Shown: positions 23,789-36,544 of the stretch, one piece after another
How positions within the stretch are numbered: position 1 is the first letter of the stretch
Layout: every line of letters starts with the position of its first letter
DNA from: Agelaius tricolor
Lineage: Eukaryota; Chordata; Aves; Passeriformes; Icteridae
Direction: 5' to 3'
Assembly: GCA_023055355.1 (NCBI GenBank)
Contig: JALJCS010000004.1
Span: 18,936,244 to 19,000,243, forward strand
Length of the DNA: 64,000 nt
The notes under the pieces: model-generated
Databases searched by the model: none
What the model was told of the DNA's origin: nothing
Seen by the model: the letters and a program-made list of their open reading frames with translations, nothing else
Position numbers and translations under genes: made by a program

Positions 23789-26154
23789 TTAAATTTCTCA
23801 ACGAAATTGCCAATCATTTATGTACTTGTCCAAAAGCTTTAGTTGTTATGTCCAAACTGATATATTTGAAGGAAGGTTACCTACGATTTTTTTTTTATTG
23901 TTAAATAATCTAAGAATGTGTAGTATTTTTATTACAGACACTATTATCAGAAAAAAATCTGATTTGTAACATGTCGTCTTTCTGCAAATAAAATACCCAA
24001 AAAAGCATTATACTTTAAGGTTCCAATATTTAAGGAAGTAGTGAAGTCTAGCAAGGATGATAGGCTAAAATTCATCACCAGCTCTTTCCTGGCTGCAAAT
24101 CTCTCTGTTTCAGAGTTCACATCATCAAATCATCATCAAATTCTGATGTATTTATTGACATCAGAAGTAAAAGCTTGAAATCCATTTCATCAAAATAATT
24201 AAGCTTATCTCTAATTCTAATATCAGTCATCAAATAATCTTAATGATGCCATTTAAATACTTTAATTTTTTATCTTTATTCATGGTGTAGTTATATTGTA
24301 ATGTAAAACTAAAGTTCTGGAACTCCTTGGTTTCATGAATAAATAGCTAATTAATTTGGGTTTTAGATGGAGAATTATCTCCCCCAAAATGCCAGATCTT
24401 AGAATTTAATATTTAATTTTCTCTTACAAAGAAAAAAAATAAAATTGCTGGAGTGTGAAGCCAAGTCTAATCCAGAAGCAGCTTTGAGTAATCCCTGAAC
24501 CCTTTGTTTAAACTAAAGTAAAAATTTCAGGGATGGATGAGAAAACAAAATACATGAAAACTAACATTCATCAGCCCAGCTGTGAATGCAAAGTACACTA
24601 CAAATCTTTTTAATTGGATGTGCAGAAAAGTGATTCAGAATCTAATGGTGATAATAAATGCATTGTATAGTAGATAGCAATTTCAAGAGGAAAAACTCTT
24701 TAGACCAATAGCTACTGTCCCAATGTTCAAACTCTTTTGTATTAAAAAGGGAATTTAGTGGCAATTAATACTCACACTTTCTATTCAAAATAAAACTTAC
24801 AGTGCAGAGGTGAGCTGCTTTTCTCTCTTCATATAAATTAAGTATAAATTGTTTGGAATTCCTGAAATTTTACTTTTCAGATCAAATATGAATTTATGTG
24901 TAGTCATACAATTAAAGTGACTGATTAAAATCTCTGCATCCAAAATTTTCTGTGTAACAGGAATGATTTTGTGAATGTCTTAATGCATAAGTGATACATT
25001 CTCCATTTATACTTCAATACCGTACCATCTAATAGTACAGATATACATATGCACTTACCTCCCAAATTTCCTATCTTTTCAAACTTTATATTTTGACTTT
25101 AACTTATATTTTGACTTTTAACTTCATATTTTTGAAACACAAAGAAACAGGATTTGAGTATGTAAGTTGCTTTGTTAGCTTGATCCTTTTGAAGTGAATT
25201 TGCCAGAAAAGCTCTCTTTTAAAGGTATAATGACAGGCATTGACCATGAGAGACTAGTGAACTATATTGTTAGGTACTTTCAGGCTAATTTGAATATTTT
25301 CACTGATTTAATTTTTGTCTTTGACATAGATGAGAAAGGAGTTGGGCAACAGCTTTTGATTTTACTACGCTTATTTGATTAGAAATACCTTGTGATCCTT
25401 ATGCAGCACAAAAATGTGATGAAGCAAGATAAATAGAAATAGAGAAAATAAACAGAGAAATAATCACCATGTAACCAGAACAACATTAAGCCGAAAGCTG
25501 AAAACCAGGTAAGAATCTAAGTCAATACAGCTGACATGGCTTGACATTTCTGAAGATCCATCCTCGTGATTTTTGTTGTTATGACTTCAATCTTCTATCT
25601 ATATTTTTATCCTAATTGATAGCTAACTTTAGCCTGAGTATGTCATGTTTGACCTTCAGTTCATAGCAGTGATTTTAGAATGAACACCATTTCTGTGGCT
25701 CAAAGTCATCCTAATAAAAAGGTGTGATACAAAAACCTTGTGTCATTTTAAATGCTTAAATACATGAGACAGCTAGACTAAAAACAAAAACAAAAATAAA
25801 ACCCAAACCCAAACAAATCCAACAAATCAAAGCAGAAAATCAATCCAGAGATCACAACTTCAATATTTTTTTAAAATGCATTTCTGAGAAATATAAATAC
25901 ATTAGGCTATTAGGCTTTTCCTGAAAACACAGATGTCATAACACTGCATAAAGGATGTAAAAAATTAATCCAAATGGAAAACCAAGGAGCTAGCTAGTTC
26001 TAAAACTACCGTAGAAAAAACAAATTTGAGAGGAGGTGAATTGTATTACCTATGAATATCACAAAACATATTTGATCTGGAAGGCTCTCCAAATGCTTTC
26101 TATTATATGTCTTCATATTGAATAGTCAGTCTAATACCATTGTCCTGAATGTTA
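23789..26154. other. AT-rich non-coding stretch
   Basis: No gene recognised. A C/A-rich patch lies at 25785-25835. Confidence 0.6.
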
Positions 26155-26285
26155 TGGTAGAAAAGATGTTTGAGATCTTTGAGTCCAGCCATTAATTCAG
26201 CACTGCCAGTGCTGCTACTAAACCATCTCCCTGAGGGCCACATCTACACATCTTTTATGTACCTCCTTTATATTATTTTTTCCTT
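26155..26285 (-). mobile_element. CR1 3' tail, minus strand
   Basis: Reversed CR1 tail words in order: GAAAAGATGTTTGAGATC, GAGTCCAGCCATTAA, CAGCACTGCCAGTGC, CTAAACCATCTCCCTGAG, CCACATCTACACATCTTTT. Only the 3' UTR part survives. Confidence 0.8.
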
Positions 26286-28359
26286 TTCTTAGGACAAGAT
26301 TGTTTTGTCTCTCCTGTAATATGTAGCTGGGTCATACAGATTTGTATTTTGTCACAGAACTTCACAAATGGCCAGTACTAACCAAGGCAGTACTAGAGAA
26401 GAGCTAGGGTGCAAAGTACTGATGTAAAATAATAAAAATTTATTCATGCACATGAAGTGTACCAGCAGTAGTGAGGCATCCTGAAAGTGATTTTACGTAA
26501 GGTTTGAATAACCTTTGAAGGTTCACAGACAGTGTGATTTGATTAATCAGTAACACCACATTACCCATTACAAGTTATAGTAAATGTCTGAAAGTAACTA
26601 CATTTTTTTCAGAATTCTCACCACTTTTCTAGTGATTCAGATGTCCATGGAGATGGACTTTCCATAGTTACTTATCTATGATACCAGAAAATCCTGAACC
26701 TTTCACCAAAGAAAGATGTGTTAAAGGGACTGGCATGCTGGTGCTATCTTGGCTGTCCAAGGGTGTCATTATGCTTCATAGACAGCCACAAGCTTCCAAG
26801 AAGAAAGGTCCTTATTTCATGGGCTAGACTGTTATTTAGTATTTTTCTTTAAGCATAGACAATACCTAAGTCTTCTAATATCTAAGTCTTCAGTAAATTC
26901 CACTAGCTCATTACCTTACATGGCACTATAATACACTTTCATAATGTAAAGACTGATTGATATAATGGCTAGGGAAGGAATTTTCTTCATTTGCAATGAT
27001 GGAAGTTACTGTAATGTTTATACTGTTATAATATTTATAAGTTGAAGAAAGTTTATAATGTTGTTTATTTTGAGGAAAGACTACTGGTCTTGACTGCTAT
27101 CTCAAATGAAAATACCCAAAACTCTAAGACTTTAGGTAGGACTCTGTCTGCTGCAGTGTCACCACAAATGGTTAGACAGCTTTCAGATCAAGGAAGCTGA
27201 GGGGGTGTCTTTTGTTGCTCCTTGATTTACGTAAAGAAATCTGCACCTCATTAGTAAAGATTGTCTACTTGAAAACAAAACTTGCCAGATCTGGATACAA
27301 AATTATGAAAATAATGCCAATGTATATGCATGATCATGCAATGTGCTTGAACTAATCAGTCATAGCTGCATATGAAATGGAACATGAAATAGCCTGGGCT
27401 TTGTTAACAGTATATGGTAAATTATAATAGCATGAATAAAACAGTTTATGCAAATAAACATTTAATGAAAATAATTATGGTTGAAATTACTGCAGTTTCA
27501 TGAAGATACTTTCATTGGAAAGATGTTTAATATACTAGCTGAACCAGCAATGTTTCTAGTTAAAGAAATATTTACTTTCACCAAATACAGCAAATTTCTG
27601 GGTGAATTTTGCAAAAAATGCAACTCTGCTCAGTGCAAACAAAAGATTCAGAATAAATACTGATTTGCTTTTTCAACTTCCTCCTGAACAATGACTTTTA
27701 CTCTTAGACTATATGGGATACTCCATTCCATTCACTGCTTTTGAAAAAATTCAGAAAAATGTAACCTGAATAAGTAAAGTCACTTTCAGAAATGTAAAGT
27801 GTCTGTAGACACTTTTAGAAAGTGATCTTGCATGAAGCATTGAAGCACGTCCATCAAATCTCACACAAGTTTCTTGTAGAAATATCATTTTACGCCCTTA
27901 TATGAACAGAAGTGTTTAAATCCTGTTTATATACGTAGAAATAATGCACATAGAGAATTCTCACTCTACAGAACATTTATGTTGCATATTTTGAGCCAGT
28001 CCAGAGTTAGAGACAAAAATGTACAGGCCCATATAAATATTAAATCAAATTTATTGGTAGCAGTTTTCACATCTTTGAAATGTCATTCATATTTGTAAGA
28101 TTATCAAAGAAAAGGCAATGTCTTTACATAGATCACCAGTCAAATTCAGGTCAACATAATTACTCAAAATGGTATATTTCTAAATTATCTGAGGAGCATT
28201 CATGCTGAGGAGCATACATTTGGTGCCCCATCTGTTAGCAGGTTGGAGGGTAATAGGGTTTTTTTGCTTGTTTTGATTTTTTATACTTTATAATGTTTTA
28301 GTGCTGATTTTAGGTATTATACACTGTTGTGTGATTGGTTTCACAATCATAATGCTATA
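26286..28359. other. AT-rich non-coding stretch
   Basis: No gene recognised. A 16-bp tandem duplication lies at 28189-28220. Confidence 0.6.
28189..28220. repeat. 16-bp tandem duplication
   Basis: CTGAGGAGCATTCATG is followed directly by CTGAGGAGCATACATT. Confidence 0.85.
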
Positions 28360-29272
28360 ATTTGCCTACACAGCATCAGGCATGCTGGTGTCAGATTAGG
28401 CTCACCTTTCTCTACAAGGAAGGAGAGTCTTTGCTCAGAAACTAGGAGGGGTCACTGGCAGAGATTAAAACTAGACATGGGGAAGGGGCAAAATATCAGG
28501 CTTATCCCTTGCAAGCTGTGGGATGATACAAAATGGTTAGAAGCACAGGCTGATGGAAGTGACCTCTGTTGGTGACTATGAGATATATATTAGCTAGCCT
28601 GGAATACATTTGCAGTGTTACAGACATGAGGTAACAGAGCCCAACAGGGGAAACATTTTGACTGTAAAAAGTGCCAGCAAAAGTTCAGACATGTTGCATC
28701 ACTTCAATTCCAGACATAAGGAGAGCAGACTTCGGGTTGTTCAGGAAACTGATGAGTCAAGTCCCCTGGGAAAAATCTGGAGTGTATCAGTGCTGGCCAC
28801 TTTTTAATCATCACCTCCTAAGGCACATAAACAGGCAATTCCTGAATGTTAGAAGTAAACAGATGAGGCAGAAGGCCAGCATGATTGAACAGGGATCTTC
28901 ACTTTGAAATAAGGGAAAAAAGGAAGGTATATGACAAGATCAGGTGGCATGGGAAAAATATTGAGGGAGACTGCAAAAAAAGATGAAGAAGGAGTTTTTA
29001 CAAGGGCATAGAGTGCTAGGACAAGGGTGAATGGCTTCAAAATTAAAGTATCTTGAGATCAGATATTGGGAAAAAATTCTTTCCTGTGGGAATAGTGAGA
29101 CACTGGAAAAGTTTGCCCAGAGAAGTTGTGGATTTCCCCTCCCTGGAAAGCCAGGATGGATGGAGCTGGGAGTAACCTGGTCTAGTGGAAACTCTCTGTG
29201 GCCCCTACAGGGGATTTAGAACTAGATGAACTTTAAGGTTCCTTACAGCCTAAGCAATCCTACAATTCAATG
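28360..29272 (+). mobile_element. CR1 LINE lacking the RT region, plus strand
   Basis: The left part (about 28600-28900) matches the CR1 ORF2 endonuclease/linker side, e.g. GCAGACTTCGGGTTGTTCAGG and AGAAGGCCAGCATGATTGAAC. The right part (from about 28975) is the end of ORF2 plus the 3' UTR, e.g. GACAAGGGTGAATGGCTTC, GCCCAGAGAAGTTGTGGAT and the tail ACTTTAAGGTTCC. The RT core that should lie between is absent, so the copy is internally deleted. No useful frame survives. The 5' boundary is approximate. Confidence 0.85.
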
Positions 29273-31239
29273 AATTTTCATTTTAACCAAAATTCTTCTT
29301 TGTTCTTGCAGTATAATTTTTTATAGTTTTGTTGTATTTTCCATAATGCTAATGTTTTCATTATTTTTACTTTTTTAAAATCAGAGTCTGAAAATTTTTC
29401 TGGCTTAGGAAGCGGTAGCAAAAAGAAAGATATTCCACTTAAAGTATGATAAGGGAAATATTTGAACAAAAGTGATTTTTGGTTTGTTTGGGGGATTTTT
29501 TTGTTAGCTTTTGGGGTTTGTTTGGTATTCTTGTTTGTTTGTTTTCAGGCTTCCCCCCCACAAACAACTTTTTCTTATGCAGGTGACATGTTTCTTTTTT
29601 CTTTTCCTTAAAATTTAGTCAAAGTACTACATTAACTTAAGGTCAATAATCCTTGTTTAATACTTGTTACCTATGTGAGTTTTATGAAGTTTATGTAGGA
29701 GGTTTAGATGGTGACCTGTGTTAAACAACTGTTAAGGTACAGTTTCAGTCTTTCTGGACTGTTAATTATAGATTAAATCTTTACATAAGATCATAGCCAA
29801 ATAACTTTTCTATTGAGCTACAATTTGTGTTCATAAGTATAATGCTGTGAGGCTAGGCATACTCATCTGTGAGCAGCAATCAACTAGAATCATCTACACC
29901 AGCTCTGTGACTGCTCCTGTGTCAATAGTATTTCCATTACTTTACTCTAGACCTGTTTTGGTGACCTTGACCTGACACAGAAAAAGTAGTTTTGCAAGAG
30001 TCACATGCCCACTCTTCTCAAAAGAGCACACCATCCCGCTTTTCTCTTGAAGATCAAAATTAGCATAATCTTTTTTATGCTTCTGAAAACTTACTAAGTA
30101 CGCAGTATTTAATGCCAACAACTGTTAAACTACCACTCTACAATGATTACTGTTTTTCTTTCTTCACATCACTCTAAATGTGCATGAGCCTTTGCTTCAT
30201 TTAGTCTTCCAAATGGATCAAAAAAATTGGTCTGGTATTTGCAGTTAAAGGTAATAATCATCTCTCTGGAAAGCTGAGGCAATTTGTAGAATGAAATGTC
30301 TCAGGCTTATTAGTTTTAACAAGAGAAAATGAGTCAGGATAGATTTCTTTCCATACTTCTCTTTTAGATCCTGAATAAAGCCTTAGATTTAATATTGTTC
30401 TAATTTGGAAACATGTAAAGTTGACAGTTTCCTGGACTGTTCAGAAAAGATGTTTTCATGATAAGTGCAGATAATCACACAAACTGCAGCATTTTAGAAC
30501 AAGGTTGAATCTATGGCCTAGCTCTATAGGTCTTGTAGAAATTTTATTTCAGATGTTTTATTAGCTGAGCTCTAACAGCTCTGCAGGACACTCAGAATTC
30601 TAAAACTACATAAATTATCAGGAATGCATAAAGAAAAGATTCACTGTGGTTTGTTTGTAAGAAACAAGAGCATACCATCAATTAGGATGGTAGAAATGAA
30701 AATGATAAAAGTTGCATGTTAATTACTACTGATACATTGCAGGCTTACACTTCCCTGTAAAATACATGCTAAGGCAAATTGTTTGTTTTGTTCTCCTAAA
30801 TAAGCAATTACGAACATATTCCTTCTACCTGACAAACTGTATTTTCAATTCTATACTTTAATCTATTTGCTAAATTAGATACCTTGATTATAAAGGTAAA
30901 ATTATATAAAAGGCCAAATAGACCTCACAACATTTGCCTTCACCCTTTAAAAAATGTCCTTGAAATTTCATTATTGTATGAATGTAACAAGATTTTAATG
31001 AGTGACATTGTTGAAATAGAAGAAAAATTAAGATATTATGCTATGTCTCAAAGCTTGATCTCTAGTGAATGAGAAATAGATTGAGGGTGTATTTCCACCA
31101 TCATAGTCCTCAGTCTAATAGTACTGCTGATTTATTACCTCATTTGGGCTAGTCATCTTAACAGTGACTCATATACTGATGAACATGCTTTCATTTTTCT
31201 TACATCTGCTTAGATGCAAAGGCAAATTGAACATGCAAA
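29273..31239. other. AT-rich non-coding stretch
   Basis: No gene recognised. A strong G/T-rich patch spans 29477-29550. Confidence 0.6.
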
Positions 31240-31556
31240 AGCACTGTCCTAGCAGCCAGGAAGACCAACCCTGTCCTCGGATGTATCAGGCACAGAATTG
31301 CCAGCCAGGCAAGGGAGGGGATTTTCCCACTTTACACTGGGCTTGAGAGGCCTCACCTTGAGTCCTGTGAATAGGAGGAGGGGCCTGAATATAAGAAGGA
31401 TATAAAGGTACTAAAGTGTTTCCAGAGAATGGTGCTCAAGATGGTGACAGGTCTTGAGGGCAAAGCTTTATAAGGAGAAGCTGAGGTCACTTGGTTTGCT
31501 CATCTTGAAGAGAAGGCTGAGGGATGAACTCATCACAGTCTACACCTTCCTCAATA
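31240..31556 (+). mobile_element. CR1 ORF2 fragment truncated at both ends
   Basis: Sequence from the C-terminal half of CR1 ORF2: CTAGCAGCCAGGAAGACCAA, ATTGCCAGCCAGGCAAGGG, GCCTCACCTTGAGTCCTGTG, GGTCTTGAGGGCAAAGC, GCTGAGGTCACTTGGTTTG. It stops after a block equivalent to the start of the last part of ORF2. No 3' UTR or tail is visible, which is unusual because CR1 copies normally keep the 3' end. Confidence 0.85.
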
Positions 31557-33604
31557 TATGATTCTGAAGTTAATTGGGTCATCATTTTTTCCCTATACTA
31601 TACACAAGTACCTTTTTAAAGTTTATGACACAAGTCCTAAAGGAAATTCTTCGTTCTTTTGTGCTTGTCATTGCAATGTTTTCATGCAGTTTAAAAATAC
31701 TGAGAAAACTTCTTGTCTCCTTTTAGAATTAGTGGAAAGAAAACTATTAGTGTGAAAGTTGCAAATTTGGCTGGCACTTTTTCACTACACTGAGTCCATG
31801 GCAAGTTGTTTTTCCCCAGTTCTAAGCAGACAGATATTCACTAAAATTGCATATTACTCCAAGTGGATTTGTTAATTCAGAAAAGACAACATAAGAAAAA
31901 AGTTTATAAGTAGATTACATGTGCTAATACTTGTAGATAAGAGCATAAAATTAGAGATTTTTGGTTATCTGGCTATAAAGCAACAAGGTTTATTAATAAG
32001 AACACTTTCCTGTATAGTGCCTTTCGAAAAGGAGAATTCCAACACCAATATGCAGATTAACTGTCAAACAGGAAGTAACAGTACAGGTATTCTATATCTA
32101 TATTCTTCATCACACAATAGATGAAATACAGTGGTAAAGAGGTGGAAGGTGCATGATCTTTTCCTCAATCAGGTCATACCTTATGCACAATAAGAAGAAG
32201 ACTCCCTCTGCCTCCTGGCTTTTTTCCACACTGTTTGCTTTTCCACACATATTGTCTGTCTTTTGCTGTAGCCTACTATTTCTAAATAATATTTCTCTTC
32301 AAACCTGCCTTTTTTTCAGGGTTCTCCCTGTTCCAAAAAGCAAAGTTTGATGCACAAAATTTATCTGAAGATAAGCATTTCATAATCTTAATATCAAGAT
32401 AGAGCATATATTGATTTCTTCTTTATTAATTTCTAGTATGTTAATGCCATTGTTCTATTTTTGGAACTTTGCTGGAATACTGTGGACATGCATAGGTGCC
32501 ACATAGTAAAAAAAAAAATTTGGAAAGAAAATCTATTGACAATGAAAAAAAGTCAGTTTTTCAAACAAAATTCACTTTATTCTGTTTTGACCAGGAAAAA
32601 GAATTTGGAGGAATTTACTAGTATTTTGTGCTTTAGAACTTTTTCAATTTTTCTCTCAAGTCATTACAAATAACCATGAGCTTCCCATCTTAAACTGGAA
32701 GAAATACAATTGAATTCATATATTTTAATAAATATTCCAACAAAAGGTAGCTAAAGCTCCATCTTTTTGAAACAAGCACCTATCCCTGCACACTATTGAT
32801 GGATTTGCTCTGCTTTTGAAGGGGAAAAGAGAAGCATGCCTTTATGGGCTCATTCCAGGAATGAAAGGTACAGCTTTAAAATTGTAGAGTAGATTTTTCA
32901 CAGTCATATAAGTATACTTCATATATGTTAAAACCATGACATTATATAATACATTTCTCCCATTGAAGAAATCCTCTTAGGTGAGAAACAAATTTAAACA
33001 CATATTGGAGTGGAAAGTAGGGGGGATAGCCAGATTGACCATTAAGGATCAGATGAATTCTAGAATTGCTTCTTACCTACTTAAATTACTCCACGCTCCT
33101 CAAATAAGATAAGATTTTTTGTCTCTAAACAATTTTAAAATTCTTCAAAATACAGAACCATTCCAACACCAAGGAAAATAGTGACTGAATGATCTGTACT
33201 TTATCTAATATACCCATTTATGGCTCAAAAAATGTAAAACCTCTGAGAATTGTTTTGTAATATTATAGGCCATTTATAGTTTTGGTTCCTCTACAGCATA
33301 ATAGTCCTTTCATGGGAAGAAAAAAACCCCTTTTTATTGCTTCACTCCAGTGTATCATATTTCTTTTTTCTATTCATTTTAAAACCCCTTTTTGGGCTAT
33401 ATACAGTCTCAGGTGAATTGTTTGGCCTTCTAAAAAAGCAATCTTTCTTCTGATTGAGTTTCCTGTGCTTACTCTCTATGAAAATCTTAACACACTTTTT
33501 CTATCCAATTTCAGTTTATGTAAAAATTTCCAATATGTTTTCCTACTCAGTTTAACCTTCATATAGATATATTTTAAAAATCTTTCAATTATGTTTACTG
33601 CATA
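31557..33604. other. AT-rich non-coding stretch
   Basis: No gene recognised. Confidence 0.6.
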
Positions 33605-34976
33605 TTCAACCTGGAATCATTCCAGGACCTTCTTCCCACCCTTCTCAGAGTGTGGGGCCCAGCACTGCACACAGGACTCGGGGTGAGGCGCACCAGGGCT
33701 GGATCCAGCGGGATGATCCCAATCCCAGCTGGTGATGCTGTGTCTGCTGCACCCCGGGATGGGGTTTGCCCTCCTGGCTGCCCGGGCACACACTGCTGGC
33801 TCACCCTGAGCTGCTGCCCACCAGCACCCCCAGATCCCTTTGGCAGGGCTGCTCTACACACACTCCTCTCCCAGCTTATATTTGTGCCTGGTGTTACTCC
33901 CAATCACAGGGGCAAAATCTGGCATGTATTGAATTTCATTCCATTGATAATTACACAGTGCTGCAGTATATGCAGATCCCACTGCAAATCCAAGAGGTAG
34001 AAGGTACCTTCAGCAGCACCTCTCAGTTTCATCGGCACACTTGCTAATGTTGATAGCATTTGCACACTTGCTAATGGTGCATTCAAGTCCTGCATCCAGA
34101 TCATTGATAAGGTTGTTGACCAGAACTGGTCCTACAGTGAATTCCTGAGGAGCACCACTGGTGATTGCTCACCAGGCAGATGCAGCCCCACACACTAAAA
34201 GTTCTGACCCCTGAAGTTCTGACATTCAGCTGGTTCTTCTTCATTCAGCACACTGTGAACCTGATCATCACAACAGCTTGTCCAGAAGGAAACTGTGAGA
34301 GTCGGTATCAAAAACAACAAAAACAATACTGAAACCAAGAAAAGCTGCAGTGACTGCTTTCCCTTCAGCCACTAGGTGAGAGATCTTATTGTAGAAGACT
34401 ATCAGACTATTTAGGCAGGACCTTCCCTTTGTTGAACCCGCACTGTCTGTGCCTGGAGATTGCATTGTTCTTGAAGTGCCTTTAGTAGTTTCCACCATGA
34501 GCTCCTCCATCCTTGTTCCAGGTACTGAGGTCAGACTAACAGGTCTGTGGTTTCTAGAGTCCTCCTTCATGTTCTTCTTGTAAATTGAATGACACTGGCC
34601 AGATTTCATTCAGAGAGGACTTCCCCCAATTTCCCAGACCTTTGATAAATGACCATGGGGTTCCTGCTATAATATCTATTAGTTCCTTCAGTACTCCAGG
34701 ATGAATCCCACCATGTCCCATGGATTTATGAACTGATACAACTTGTCCCTTACAATTTCAGTGTCCACAACTGGAAAGTCACTGCTTCCAAGAGTTGTGG
34801 TCTTCCAACTTAGAGGAATGGGCAGGTCAAGGTCTGTCAGTATGATTAAAGAATGAGACAAAGAAGGCACTAAATGCCTCCACTTTTTTTTATTTTTGTC
34901 AGATGAACATCATCTGGTATCAGTTTAATATTTTCCTTAGACCTTCTCTTCCTAATAAATAATTTAAAAGAGCCTT
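33605..34976 (-). mobile_element. CR1 LINE, ORF2 reverse-transcriptase region, minus strand
   Basis: A 1.37-kb minus-strand CR1 piece. It includes the C-terminal ORF2 region (33640-33900, GC-rich), the RT palm (34080-34470) and the fingers/linker (34470-34960). The 3' UTR and tail are missing at the left edge, so the copy is truncated at both ends. The left 280 bases are much more GC-rich than the rest. Confidence 0.87.
34268..34609 (-). pseudogene. CR1 reverse transcriptase N-terminal fragment
   Basis: A 113-codon minus-strand frame with RT finger motifs YKKNMKEDSRNHRPVSLTSV and PGTRMEE, then LVAEGKAV and the motif A region FLGFS...SHSFLLDKLL. Motif A carries Gly where the family has the catalytic Asp (compare YMDFS at 21057). 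The frame has no partner frames in phase. It is a dead fragment of CR1 ORF2. Confidence 0.85.
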
Positions 34977-35379
34977 TCAAGGGACTCTTTCAAAATATAG
35001 GTTAACAAGGAAGCTTATTATCTGCTTGTTTATTTAGGAAGCCAAAAAATGCATGTTTGCTGGACTGTTTGGATCTGTCAGAGGAAATGTGGCAAAAGTT
35101 ACAAATGCAATTCAGGTTGTATTCTGTCATTATTAATAGTGGGCTGACGCTAACACAAGGTTTTCCATAAAAGTGAGAATGGAAGGTCATGGTCTGGGGT
35201 ATGCATAACCCTAATCCCAGAGGGAAATAAAAGCAGAAAAAAAGACCTCAAAAAGGAGATATTATTGTGGGTTAGATTGCATGAGGATGAATATGAATTC
35301 TTCCTGAGCCTGAAGAATGTGGTATTAACCCAAGACACCTCCTGACTGAGACTGTTTTCAGGAGTCATGGAGTCTCCAG
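34977..35379. other. Unassigned spacer
   Basis: AT-rich sequence between a CR1 and a GC-rich patch. Nothing recognised. Confidence 0.55.
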
Positions 35380-35700
35380 AAATATCCCATGCCTTGCAGC
35401 CAAGCTCCCCCCAGGACACACCTCTGTCCCTCTGTGCAGCTCCAGGGTGGTGGTGCCTGGCCTGCCCTCGCAGCTTTCTGCTTGCCCACAGAGCCTCACC
35501 ATGTTCTGCTGCTCCCACCTGTTCCAGCTGCGCGCCTGAGGCCATCTGGAACCATCTCTTGGCCCGGGAGCTGGGCCTTCCTCTGTGGCTTAGCAGCAAC
35601 TCCTGATATGAAACCCAGCAGCTGCCCTCTGTCCCTCTGCTCATTTTGCATGGCCAGCTTGGCTGCAGAAGGGAGGAGCCCTGGGGAGCACAGAGGAAAT
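35380..35700. other. GC-rich patch of unknown origin
   Basis: About 320 bases sharply more GC-rich than the surrounding DNA, with CCCGGG-type words and few CpGs. Open frames exist in several phases on both strands (up to 164 codons, minus, 35644-35150) but none resembles a known protein. It could be part of an unrecognised LTR. Downstream lies a short TTTTTCTGACAATA repeat (35705-35745). Confidence 0.45.
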
Positions 35701-36544
35701 GAGTTTTTCTGACAATATTTTTCTGACAATGGGTTTGCTGACAATATTTCAGGTCTTAATTGGAAAAAACTGATATCTACTGAATATGAGTAGTCTGCAA
35801 AGTGTGTAGTCTTAGTGGATGATCAAATGCATTTTTTTATAGCAGTTGTTAATAAAGCCTTTTTTTAATCTATGAAAGTTTTTTTAGAACTAGGAAAATA
35901 AGAGTGATTTCTGCTCAGTGTCTAGAATACAAATGCATGCCAGGTATGAGGCATGCCAGTTTAAAGCTGTCATCAATGGAAATAAAGTCTTGCACAAAGC
36001 TACGTTGCCCAGAAATGAGTGAGTGGAACAATTATTTTGGCTTTATAGATTATAATATTTTTCATTTTGTATCACTTGTCATTCTATACTACAAAGATTC
36101 AGACATACTTAGCTGTCCTTGCCCAAATTATGGTACAGGATTAAATTGCAAATTCCAGACTTTTATCTTGTCTATTCCTACATTCTGTTTCTCTGAAACA
36201 ACTTCCCTGTCATTTAATATCCAAGGAAATCCATCTCCATATAAATTAATTTCTTAGACATCCCTGTTACATATACTACATACATTTTAGAGATAAAATT
36301 AATCTTTTAAGGAAAACATTAGTTTTCTAAATATTCTATGAAAATTTCTCTAAGCATCTCTGTTTCATGCTTTGCCATTTTTCCCAGACCCCTTAAAAAT
36401 AATACCATACAGCAGTATACCTGGGTCATGAAAATAAAAACAAAATTAAGCAAAACCAAAATCTAATGTTTGCGTTTTCACAAATTACTATGAAAACTAA
36501 TTTATTATAAAGATTGTATTTTGTACACCTATTTTAGGCTGTAT
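35701..36544. other. Short repeats then AT-rich spacer
   Basis: Three copies of a TTTNCTGACAAT word at 35705-35745, then AT-rich sequence without recognised content. Confidence 0.55.

Noticed and set aside
35150..35644. 164-codon minus-strand open frame
   Set aside because: It runs from a GC-rich patch into AT-rich sequence, with overlapping frames on both strands and no recognisable motif. Likely chance.
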